Source: Heligmosomoides polygyrus polygyrus (lineage: Eukaryota > Nematoda > Chromadorea > Rhabditida > Heligmosomidae). Taken from it: a stretch of 64,000 bases of DNA. Each line of letters opens with the position of its first letter. The first letter of the stretch is position 1. Shown piece by piece: positions 12,601 to 23,500 of the stretch. A program made the translations under genes and the position numbers. A model generated the notes under the pieces. That model searched no databases and was not told the origin of the DNA. It worked only from the letters and a program-made list of their open reading frames with translations. The DNA lies in assembly GCA_947396885.1 (NCBI GenBank), contig OX377202.1:1054001-1118000 (forward strand), given 5' to 3'.

Positions 12601-13947
12601 TGGTTATCAATCGATAGAATTGACCCTCACCGCTAGCCGTTGGAGACAGTAGTGATGCTTCGAAATTCATGAAAATCTTGATTTCAAGCGAGGCATTAAA
12701 ATCCAGTTCTATATGAGGGAGAAATTCGTCCGTGCATCCGCATGTGCATCCGTCCGGGGTTACGATATCTGTGGCTGATGATGCCTGTTGTTGTCTACAA
12801 CTAATTACGTGAATAATGTACTGGTTTAGGCTTCGCGATTCACATAAAAAACTAACGATAATGGTCAATCAATAAATATCAATCAATATTTTGGTTTTTC
12901 TGCGCTGTTGGCCGTACATGATAAGGATGATGCGTGTGCGATAGCTGCGAAACTCATAAGAATTTATGTACATCAAGGATCCAACAATGCCAGGAAAGTA
13001 AATGCGTCCGTGCGTCCATCTGTGCATCCAACCTGGGGTGGCCACAATTTCAGTTAGTGTCGATATTCGTCTATCATTAATCTCATGAATACGAACCAGT
13101 TGTTCGGGCTCATTGTGAGCCAGCGAAAAATGTCAACCGAGCAACATCGATCGATAATATTGATTTTCCGCGACTAGCCTTTGCATTTGAGAGTGACGCG
13201 GACACGATGGCTTCAAAGCACATAAAAACAATAGTCCCTGTTTTTTAGACGTAGTAATAATACTGTGTGCGAGAGCCAATATATATCAGATGGCAAACCC
13301 GTCCGTGCATCTGTTTATGCATCCGTCCTTTAGTGTAAATTGTTTCGGTTGTTGTTGTCGATTTCTGTATCGTTTTTCTGCCGTTAGTATGCTGCCGGAT
13401 TTGCGGGTTTCATAGCGAAAAAGAAAAGATCAGCCTCTGAAGGATGCGCCGCGCATTCGATTTCTTCGTGATATTGTGAGATTTGCAAGCGAATTCCGAA
13501 GATGCGATGGCTTGAAGTGCCTAAACGATGCTCGAATCAGTGTCTTGTTCTTCCATTTCTTAATAAATGTGACCTGAAGTGTACATTTCAGTGTTTGATA
13601 CTGACGAATCCGGATCTGGATGCGATGTTTTTGATTGAATGCGTCGGGGAAACGACTCCGTCGCTGAGCGTATTGCTCAAGGAAGCAGACCTTGTGGAGG
13701 ACACGCAGGACGAGTCGAAACTTTTCAGGTGAATTACGACGGTATTTTAATAGCTCAAGCCGTAGTTTATACTAATGTCGCTGCGTGTCGTGACAGTACG
13801 AGCAGCAGCGACATCAATGTGTCGTGCCCAAAAACTGCACGCGTTTGCAGACAGCAACGTCTGGACACGGCGTTCGACGACTTGGTCGCTTGTGTGACGG
13901 CGTTTCTATGGACGGATCTGCTACAGAAGCCACCGGGAACACAGTAG
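3604..13947 (+). CDS. SZT2-like protein (KICSTOR subunit candidate), 3' part, about 24 exons
   Basis: Exons: 3604-3691, 3752-3847, 4080-4146, 4240 or 4265-4312, 5515-5622, 5827-5924, 6179-6254, 6733-6824, 6897-6982, 7197-7294, 7347-7490, 7672-7771, 9197-9300, 9392-9472, 9637-9733, 9787-9925, 10007-10119, ~10159-10333, 11264-11424, 11507-11602, 11660-11920, 12117-12228, 13592-13728, 13797-13947 (stop TAG). Most junctions keep phase, and acceptors are mostly TTTCAG-like. Exon 7347-7490 carries HLHSFTYDFHLRML; the next carries FSPGYNTHAFLVDFLEYYG; exon 6733-6824 has LLMGDYVAYLSSLGLQVL. I associate this arrangement with the C-terminal half of SZT2, a very large protein that holds GATOR1 at the lysosome in amino-acid control of mTORC1. 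That match is from memory, not an alignment. A Ser/Gln/Arg-rich linker follows (9392-10333). The 5' end lies upstream or was missed. Phase fails at three places (exons 3-5, at ~10159, within 11660-11920), so the model there is wrong or the gene is damaged. Confidence 0.6.
4541..4814. mobile_element. Harbinger/Tourist-like foldback MITE, GTTCATACTTCGCGAC subfamily
   Basis: Termini TAA-GGGCCTGTTCATACTTC and its inverse GAAGTATGAACAGGCCC-TAA form a long inverted repeat with TAA triplets outside. The centre contains tandem copies of an ~15-bp GAGCGACAAGAGCGACTG-type unit. It sits in an intron of the SZT2-like gene. Confidence 0.8.
4918..5056. mobile_element. foldback MITE, GCCCTAGTTTATACTTGCGC subfamily
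   Basis: Inverted ends GCCCTAGTTCATAG and CTTATACTTTCCG-type GAAGTATAAACTAGGGC, with paired ATCGATATC blocks near the centre. Intronic. Same subfamily as the copies at 34672, 47329 and 63741. Confidence 0.75.
6489..6641. mobile_element. foldback MITE, GGCGGAATTTATACTTC subfamily
   Basis: The left end has a TTTTATACTTCCG core and the right end GAAGTATAAATTCCGCC. The interior holds CGATCG and GCGCCGCCC blocks shared with 36689-36826. Intronic. Confidence 0.6.
7005..7182. mobile_element. degenerate foldback MITE
   Basis: Starts with GGCGTCGTTTATACTTACG and ends near TTTATAAACTCCCG. A second internal CAGTATAAACCC end suggests a rearranged or partly duplicated copy. It lies in the intron between exons 6897-6982 and 7197-7294. 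Confidence 0.5.
8290..9180. repeat. diverged ~325-bp tandem repeat, about 2.5 units, with an inserted hairpin element
   Basis: Three blocks (about 8300, 8803 and 9127) share a paired ATCGATA...ATCGATTTCT core followed by a GTTGACCGCT-like motif. The first two also share CGCGCAAAATNGATGNCCGCT about 170-200 bp later. Removing the 185-bp hairpin at 8506-8690 makes the first spacing about 323 bp, matching the second (324 bp). All within one large intron. Confidence 0.55.
8506..8690. mobile_element. GC-rich double-hairpin element with GGTACTTATGAAGC ends
   Basis: Ends GGTACTTATGAAGC / GCTTCATAAGTACC are inverted repeats. Inside are two adjacent hairpins built from the same CCGTGGTGCCGTGGGGTTGC arm, with GTTAACATG loops. 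An internal CTTCATAAGTAG marks the joint, so it reads as two copies fused back to back. No coding capacity. Confidence 0.75.
9488..9602. mobile_element. short foldback MITE
   Basis: GTTTATACTTCAATTCTAC at the left and AAGTATAAACGACCC at the right flank TATCGATT/GTCGATAT blocks. It occupies the intron between 9392-9472 and 9637-9733 almost entirely. Confidence 0.55.
10740..11050. repeat. MITE fragments in intron
   Basis: Three partial ends with the TTATACTTC core occur (about 10765, 10900 and 11030), with interspersed ATCGATATCGATCG blocks. None forms a complete pair that I could delimit. No exon was found between 10334 and 11263. Confidence 0.35.
12270..13360. repeat. tandem repeat of ~285 bp, four diverged units, inside an intron
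   Basis: A CGTCCGTGCATCC...GTGCATCCGTCC motif recurs at about 12446, 12728, 13005 and 13298, spaced roughly 280-293 bp. Each unit also carries an AT-rich ATCAATCGATAATATTG-like block. Together they fill the ~1.36 kb intron between exons 12117-12228 and 13592-13728 of the SZT2-like gene. Confidence 0.65.
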
Positions 13948-14543
13948 TTGATAGGGCGGGTCTCGATGGTTGCTTTTTAGTGAGGAAGCTACAGATTTCC
14001 TAGATGATTTTCTATGTTCATCGCGGTTAGCTAGAAACGGGCATTCATCTCAACCAACTTGTCATACGCCGGGCGAAGCAGCATCACGGATAAGCCGTGC
14101 TTGTTACCCGATGATTGTCGAAATACGTGTTATACATTGTACATATTGTTATCGCTGCTTTCAATAAGACTTTATGGCATGTTTGTGTTTGTGTGAAACA
14201 GCAGAAGTATCATAGGATGTCGCCTTGGGTGTAGACAAGAGGTGTTGGTCGCGAATACGACAGTGTCATATCAAGCTTTATTATGAATTTTACAGCACTT
14301 TCGCAACGTTTAGGTCTGCTGGGGCCTGAATGTCACTGATTCCCGCAGTGGTCGCGGCTCCACCGGCCGTTGCTGCGAAGTATGAACGGGTGAGCAGAGT
14401 GACATTTCATAGCTGGAGGGATTTAGAACGTTCCCATACCTCAACTGCCACACGCGAGGCTGTGCGAAAGCCCACTATATCGATCGTCCGCGCTGCGTAA
14501 TCGATGTTGGGGGCCTAAGTATCCGCGGCGGCTATTCAAAAAT
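13948..14543. other. gap between the 3' end of the SZT2-like gene and the satellite
   Basis: No gene is seen. A possible weak poly(A) signal AATAAG lies near 14165. Around 14375-14520 there are MITE remnants (GAAGTATGAACGGG, ATCGATCGTCCGCGC). The satellite starts abruptly at 14544. Confidence 0.4.
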
Positions 14544-17500
14544 GCGATCTGTTGATCTGCGAGATCGATACCGCAAATCTCGGCTTCGGTCGTCGTCTCA
14601 GATCGCGGCCAAACTTCGCCATTGGGGGTAATTAAGGGTGTAGGTCACGAATATAACACTGCCAGGTCGCGATCTGTTGATCTGCGAGATCGATACCGCA
14701 AATCTCGGCTTCGGTCGTCGTCTCAGATCGCGGCCAAACTTCGCCATTGGGGGTAATTAAGGGAGTAGGTCACGAATATAACACTGCCAGGTCGCGATCT
14801 GTTGATCTGCGAGATCGATACCGCAAATCTCGGCTTCGGTCGTCGTCTCAGATCGCGGCCAAACTTCGCCATTGGGGATAATTAAGGGTGTAGGTCACGA
14901 ATATAACACTGCCAGGTCGCGATCTGTTGATCTGCGAGATCGATACCGCAAATCTCGGCTTCGGTCGTCGTCTCAGATCGCGACCAAACTTCGCCATTGG
15001 GGGTAATTAAGGGAGTAGGTCACGAATATAACACTGCCAGGTCGCGATCTGTTGATCTGCGAGATCGATACCGCAAATCTCGGCTTCGGTCGTCGTCTCA
15101 GATCGCGGCCAAACTTCGCCATTGGGGATAATTAAGGGTGTAGGTCACGAATATAACACTGCCAGGTCGCGATCTGTTGATCTGCGAGATCGATACCGCA
15201 AATCTCGGCTTCGGTCGTCGTCTCAGATCGCGACCAAACTTCGCCATTGGGGGTAATTAAGGGAGTAGGTCACGAATATAACACTGCCAGGTCGCGATCT
15301 GTTGATCTGCGAGATCGATACCGCAAATCTCGGCTTCGGTCGTCGTCTCAGATCGCGGCCAAACTTCGCCATTGGGGGTAATTAAGGGAGTAGGTCACGA
15401 ATATAACACTGCCAGGTCGCGATCTGTTGATCTGCGAGATCGATACCGCAAATCTCGGCTTCGGTCGTCGTCTCAGATCGCGACCAAACTTCGCCATTGG
15501 GGGTAATTAAGGGTGTAGGTCACGAATATAACACTGCCAGGTCGCGATCTGTTGATCTGCGAGATCGATACCGCAAATCTCGGCTTCGGTCGTCGTCTCA
15601 GATCGCGGCCAAACTTCGCCATTGGGGATAATTAAGGGTGTAGGTCACGAATATAACACTGCCAGGTCGCGATCTGTTGATCTGCGAGATCGATACCGCA
15701 AATCTCGGCTTCGGTCGTCGTCTCAGATCGCGGCCAAACTTCGCCATTGGGGGTAATTAAGGGAGTAGGTCACGAATATAACACTGCCAGGTCGCGATCT
15801 GTTGATCTGCGAGATCGATACCGCAAATCTCGGCTTCGGTCGTCGTCTCAGATCGCGGCCAAACTTCGCCATTGGGAGTAATTAAGGGTGTAGGTCACGA
15901 ATATAACACTGCCAGGTCGCGATCTGTTGATCTGCGAGATCGATACCGCAAATCTCGGCATCGGTCGTCGTCCCAGATCGCGGCCAAACTACGCCATTGG
16001 GGGTAATTAAGGGTGTAGGTCACGAATATAACACTGCCAGGTCGCGATCTGTTGATCTGCGAGATCGATACCGCAAATCTCGGCTTCGGTCGTCGTCTCA
16101 GATCGCGGCCAAACTTCGCCATTGGGAGTAATTAAGGGTGTAGGTCACGAATATAACACTGCCAGGTCGCGATCTGTTGATCTGCGAGATCGATACCGCA
16201 AATCTCGGCATCGGTCGTCGTCTCAGATCGCGGCCAAACTACGCCATTGGGGGTAATTAAGGGTGTAGGTCACGAATATAACACTGCCAGGTCGCGATCT
16301 GTTGATCTGCGAGATCGATACCGCAAATCTCGGCATCGGTCGTCGTCTCAGATCGCGGCCAAACTACGCCATTGGGGGTAATTAAGGGTGTAGGTCACGA
16401 ATATAACACTGCCAGGTCGCGATCTGTTGATCTGCGAGATCGATACCGCAAATCTCGGCTTCGGTCGTCGTCTCAGATCGCGGCCAAACTTCGCCATTGG
16501 GAGTAATTAAGGGTGTAGGTCACGAATATAACACTGCCAGGTCGCGATCTGTTGATCTGCGAGATCGATACCGCAAATCTCGGCTTCGGTCGTCGTCTCA
16601 GATCGCGGCCAAACTTCGCCATTGGGAGTAATTAAGGGTGTAGGTCACGAATATAACACTGCCAGGTCGCGATCTGTTGATCTGCGAGATCGATACCGCA
16701 AATCTCGGCTTCGGTCGTCGTCTCAGATCGCGACCAAACTTCGCCATTGGGAGTAATTAAGGGTGTAGGTCACGAATATAACACTGCCAGGTCGCGATCT
16801 GTTGATCTGCGAGATCGATACCGCAAATCTCGGCTTCGGTCGTCGTCTCAGATCGCGGCCAAACTTCGCCATTGGGGGTAATTAAGGGAGTAGGTCACGA
16901 ATATAACACTGCCAGGTCGCGATCTGTTGATCTGCGAGATCGATACCGCAAATCTCGGCTTCGGTCGTCGTCTCAGATCGCGGCCAAACTTCGCCATTGG
17001 GAGTAATTAAGGGTGTAGGTCACGAATATAACACTGCCAGGTCGCGATCTGTTAATCTGCGAGATCGATACCGCAAATCTCGGCATCGGTCGTCGTCCCA
17101 GATCGCGGCCAAACTACGCCATTGGGGGTAATTAAGGGTGTAGGTCACGAATATAACACTGCCAGGTCGCGATCTGTTGATCTGCGAGATCGATACCGCA
17201 AATCTCGGCTTCGGTCGTCGTCTCAGATCGCGGCCAAACTTCGCCATTGGGAGTAATTAAGGGTGTAGGTCACGAATATAACACTGCCAGGTCGCGATCT
17301 GTTGATCTGCGAGATCGATACCGCAAATCTCGGCATCGGTCGTCGTCTCAGATCGCGGCCAAACTACGCCATTGGGGGTAATTAAGGGTGTAGGTCACGA
17401 ATATAACACTGCCAGGTCGCGATCTGTTGATCTGCGAGATCGATACCGCAAATCTCGGCTTCGGTCGTCGTCTCAGATCGCGGCCAAACTACGCCATTGG

Positions 17501-20500
17501 GGGTAATTAAGGAAGTAGGTCACGAATATAACACTGCCAGGTCGCGATCTGTTGATCTGCGAGATCGATACCGCAAATCTCGGCTTCGGTCGTCGTCTCA
17601 GATCGCGGCCAAACTTCGCCATTGAGGGTAATTAAGGGAGTAGGTCACGAATATAACACTGCCAGGTCGCGATCTGTTGATCTGCGAGATCAATACCGCA
17701 AATCTCGGCATCGGTCGTCGTCTCAGATCGCGGCCAAACTTCGCCATTGGGAGTAATTAAGGGTGTAGGTCACGAATATAACACTGCCAGGTCGCGATCT
17801 GTTGATCTGCGAGATCGATACCGCAAATCTCGGCTTCGGTCGTCGTCTCAGATCGCGGCCAAACTTCGCCATTGGGGGTAATTAAGGGTGTAGGTCACGA
17901 ATATAACACTGCCAGGTCGCGATCTGTTGATCTGCGAGATCGATACCGCAAATCTCGGCTTCGGTCGTCGTCTCAGATTGCGGCCAAACTTCGCCATTGG
18001 GAGTAATTAAGGGTGTAGGTCACGAATATAACACTGCCAGGTCGCGATCTGTTGATCTGCGAGATCGATACCGCAAATCTCGGCATCGGTCGTCGTCTCA
18101 GATCGCGGCCAAACTACGCCATTGGGGGTAATTAAGGGTGTAGGTCACGAATATAACACTGCCAGATCGCGATCTGTTGATCTGCGAGATCGATACCGCA
18201 AATCTCGGCTTCGGTCGTCGTCTCAGATCGCGGCCAAACTTCGCCATTGGGAGTAATTAAGGGTGTAGGTCACGAATATAACACTGCCAGGTCGCGATCT
18301 GTTGATCTGCGAGATCGATACCGCAAATCTCGGCTTCGGTCGTCGTCTCAGATCGCGGCCAAACTTCGCCATTGGGAGTAATTAAGGGTGTAGGTCACGA
18401 ATATAACACTGCCAGGTCGCGATCTGTTGATCTGCGAGATCGATACCGCAAATCTCGGCTTCGGTCGTCGTCTCAGATCGCGGCCAAACTTCGCCATTGG
18501 GAGTAATTAAGGGTGTAGGTCACGAATATAACACTGCCAGGTCGCGATCTGTTGATCTGCGAGATCGATACCGCAAATCTCGGCTTCGGTCGTCGTCTCA
18601 GATTGCGGCCAAACTTCGCCATTGGGAGTAATTAAGGGTGTAGGTCACGAATATAACACTGCCAGGTCGCGATCTGTTGATCTGCGAGATCGATACCGCA
18701 AATCTCGGCATCGGTCGTCGTCTCAGATCGCGGCCAAACTACGCCATTGGGGGTAATTAAGGGTGTAGGTCACGAATATAACACTGCCAGATCGCGATCT
18801 GTTGATCTGCGAGATCGATACCGCAAATCTCGGCTTCGGTCGTCGTCTCAGATCGCGGCCAAACTTCGCCATTGGGAGTAATTAAGGGTGTAGGTCACGA
18901 ATATAACACTGCCAGGTCGCGATCTGTTGATCTGCGAGATCGATACCGCAAATCTCGGCTTCGGTCGTCGTCTCAGATCGCGGCCAAACTTCGCCATTGG
19001 GAGTAATTAAGGGTGTAGGTCACGAATATAACACTGCCAGGTCGCGATCTGTTGATCTGCGAGATCGATACCGCAAATCTCGGCTTCGGTCGTCGTCTCA
19101 GATCGCGGCCAAACTTCGCCATTGGGAGTAATTAAGGGTGTAGGTCACGAATATAACACTGCCAGGTCGCGATCTGTTGATCTGCGAGATCGATACCGCA
19201 AATCTCGGCATCGGTCGTCGTCTCAGATCGCGGCCAAACTACGCCATTGGGGGTAATTAAGGGTGTAGGTCACGAATATAACACTGCCAGGTCGCGATCT
19301 GTTGATCTGCGAGATCGATACCGCAAATCTCGGCTTCGGTCGTCGTCTCAGATCGCGGCCAAACTTCGCCATTGGGAGTAATTAAGGGTGTAGGTCACGA
19401 ATATAACACTGCCAGGTCGCGATCTGTTGATCTGCGGGATCGATACCGCAAATCTCGGCATCGGTCGTCGTCTCAGATCGCGGCCAAACTACGGCATTGG
19501 GGGTAATTAAGGGTGTAGGTCACGAATATAACACTGCCAGGTCGCGATCTGTTGATCTGCGAGATCGATACCGCAAATCTCGGCATCGGTCGTCGTCTCA
19601 GATCGCGGCCAAACTTCGCCATTGGGGGTAATTAAGGGAGTAGGTCACGAATATAACACTGCCAGGTCGCGATCTGTTGATCTGCGAGATCGATACCGCA
19701 AATCTCGGCTTCGGTCGTCGTCTCAGATCGCGGCCAAACTTCGCCATTGGGAGTAATTAAGGGTGTAGGTCACGAATATAACACTGCCAGGTCGCGATCT
19801 GTTGATCTGCGAGATCGATACCGCAAATCTCGGCTTCGGTCGTCGTCTCAGATCGCGGCCAAACTTCGCCATTGGGGGTAATTAAGGGTGTAGGTCACGA
19901 ATACAACACTGCCAGGTCGCGATCTGTTGATCTGCGAGATCGATACCGCAAATCTCGGCTTCGGTCGTCGTCTCAGATCGCGGCCAAACTTCGCCATTGG
20001 GGGTAATTAAGGGAGTAGGTCACGAATATAACACTGCCAGGTCGCGATCTGTTGATCTGCGAGATCGATACCGCAAATCTCGGCTTCGGTCGTCGTCTCA
20101 GATCGCGGCCAAACTTCGCCATTGGGGGTAATTAAGGGAGTAGGTCACGAATATAACACTGCCAGGTCGCGATCTGTTGATCTGCGAGATCGATACCGCA
20201 AATCTCGGCTTCGGTCGTCGTCTCAGATCGCGGCCAAACTTCGCCATTGGGAGTAATTAAGGGTGTAGGTCACGAATATAACACTGCCAGGTCGCGATCT
20301 GTTGATCTGCGAGATCGATACCGCAAATCTCGGCATCGGTCGTCGTCTCAGATCGCGGCCAAACTACGCCATTGGGAGTAATTAAGGGTGTAGGTCACGA
20401 ATATAACACTGCCAGGTCGCGATCTGTTGATCTGCGAGATCGATACCGCAAATCTCGGCTTCGGTCGTCGTCTCAGATCGCGACCAAACTTCGCCATTGG

Positions 20501-23500
20501 GAGTAATTAAGGAAGTAGGTCACGAATATAACACTGCCAGGTCGCGATCTGTTGATCTGCGAGATCGATACCGCAAATCTCGGCTTCGGTCGTCGTCTCA
20601 GATCGCGGCCAAACTTCGCCATTGGGGGTAATTAAGGGAGTAGGTCACGAATATAACACTGCCAGGTCGCGATCTGTTGATCTGCGAGATCGATACCGCA
20701 AATCTCGGCTTCGGTCGTCGTCTCAGATCGCGGCCAAACTTCGCCATTGGGAGTAATTAAGGGTGTAGGTCACGAATATAACACTGCCAGGTCGCGATCT
20801 GTTGATCTGCGAGATCGATACCGCAAATCTCGGCATCGGTCGTCGTCTCAGATCGCGGCCAAACTACGCCATTGGGGGTAATTAAGGGTGTAGGTCACGA
20901 ATATAACACTGCCAGGTCGCGATCTGTTGATCTGCGAGATCGATACCGCAAATCTCGGCTTCGGTCGTCGTCTCAGATCGCGGCCAAACTTCGCCATTGG
21001 GAGTAATTAAGGGTGTAGGTCACGAATATAACACTGCCAGGTCGCGATCTGTTGATCTGCGAGATCGATACCGCAAATCTCGGCATCGGTCGTCGTCTCA
21101 GATCGCGGCCAAACTACGCCATTGGGGGTAATTAAGGGTGTAGGTCACGAATATAACACTGCCAGGTCGCGATCTGTTGATCTGCGAGATCGATACCGCA
21201 AATCTCGGCTTCGGTCGTCGTCTCAGATCGCGGCCAAACTTCGCCATTGGGAGTAATTAAGGGTGTAGGTCACGAATATAACACTGCCAGGTCGCGATCT
21301 GTTGATCTGCGAGATCGATACCGCAAATCTCGGCTTCGGTCGTCGTCTCAGATCGCGGCCAAACTTCGCCATTGGGAGTAATTAAGGGTGTAGGTCACGA
21401 ATATAACACTGCCAGGTCGCGATCTGTTGATCTGCGAGATCGATACCGCAAATCTCGGCTTCGGTCGTCGTCTCAGATCGCGACCAAACTTCGCCATTGG
21501 GAGTAATTAAGGAAGTAGGTCACGAATATAACACTGCCAGGTCGCGATCTGTTGATCTGCGAGATCGATACCGCAAATCTCGGCTTCGGTCGTCGTCTCA
21601 GATCGCGGCCAAACTTCGCCATTGGGGGTAATTAAGGGAGTAGGTCACGAATATAACACTGCCAGGTCGCGATCTGTTGATCTGCGAGATCGATACCGCA
21701 AATCTCGGCTTCGGTCGTCGTCTCAGATCGCGGCCAAACTTCGCCATTGGGGGTAATTAAGGGAGTAGGTCACGAATATAACACTGCCAGGTCGCGATCT
21801 GTTGATCTGCGAGATCGATACCGCAAATCTCGGCTTCGGTCGTCGTCTCAGATCGCGGCCAAACTTCGCCATTGGGAGTAATTAAGGGTGTAGGTCACGA
21901 ATATAACACTGCCAGGTCGCGATCTGTTGATTTGCGAGATCGATACCGCAAATCTCGGCTTCGGTCGTCGTCTCAGATCGCGGCCAAACTTCGCCATTGG
22001 GAGTAATTAAGGGTGTAGGTCACGAATATAACACTGCCAGGTCGCGATCTGTTGATCTGCGAGATCGATACCGCAAATCTCGGCTTCGGTCGTCGTCTCA
22101 GATCGCGGCCAAACTTCGCCATTGGGGGTAATTAAGGGAGTAGGTCACGAATATAACACTGCCAGGTCGCGATCTGTTGATCTGCGAGATCGATACCGCA
22201 AATCTCGGCTTCGGTCGTCGTCTCAGATCGCGGCCAAACTTCGCCATTGGGAGTAATTAAGGGTGTAGGTCACGAATATAACACTGCCAGGTCGCGATCT
22301 GTTGATCTGCGAGATCGATACCGCAAATCTCGGCTTCGGTCGTCGTCTCAGATCGCGGCCAAACTTCGCCATTGGGAGTAATTAAGGGTGTAGGTCACGA
22401 ATATAACACTGCCAGGTCGCGATCTGTTGATCTGCGAGATCGATACCGCAAATCTCGGCTTCGGTCGTCGTCTCAGATCGCGGCCAAACTTCGCCATTGG
22501 GAGTAATTAAGGGAGTAGGTCACGAATATAACACTGCCAGGTCGCGATCTGTTGATCTGCGAGATCGATACCGCAAATCTCGGCTTCGGTCGTCGTCTCA
22601 GATCGCGGCCAAACTTCGCCATTGGGGGTAATTAAGGGAGTAGGTCACGAATATAACACTGCCAGGTCGCGATCTGTTGATCAGCGAGATCGATACCGCA
22701 AATCTCGGCTTCGGTCGTCGTCTCAGATCGCGACCAAACTTCGCCATTGGGAGTAATTAAGGAAGTAGGTCACGAATATAACACTGCCAGGTCGCGATCT
22801 GTTGATCTGCGAGATCGATACCGCAAATCTCGGCTTCGGTCGTCGTCTCAGATCGCGGCCAAACTTCGCCATTGGGAGTAATTAAGGGTGTAGGTCACGA
22901 ATATAACACTGCCAGGTCGCGATCTGTTGATCTGCGAGATCGATACCGCAAATCTCGGCATCGGTCGTCGTCTCAGATCGCGGCCAAACTTCGCCATTGG
23001 GAGTAATTAAGGGTGTAGGTCACGAATATAACACTGCCAGGTCGCGATCTGTTGATCTGCGAGATCGATACCGCAAATCTCGGCTTCGGTCGTCGTCTCA
23101 GATCGCGGCCAAACTTCGCCATTGGGGGTAATTAAGGGAGTAGGTCACGAATATAACACTGCCAGGTCGCGATCTGTTGATCTGCGAGATCGATACCGCA
23201 AATCTCGGCTTCGGTCGTCGTCTCAGATCGCGGCCAAACTTCGCCATTGGGAGTAATTAAGGGTGTAGGTCACGAATATAACACTGCCAGGTCGCGATCT
23301 GTTGATCTGCGAGATCGATACCGCAAATCTCGGCATCGGTCGTCGTCTCAGATCGCGGCCAAACTACGCCATTGGGGGTAATTAAGGGTGTAGGTCACGA
23401 ATATAACACTGCCAGGTCGCGATCTGTTGATCTGCGAGATCGATACCGCAAATCTCGGCTTCGGTCGTCGTCTCAGATCGCGGCCAAACTTCGCCATTGG

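Noticed and set aside
15895..17247. 75-codon minus-strand frames within the satellite
   Set aside because: They arise from particular monomer variants, repeat at multiples of 125 bp, and have no start context or family motif.
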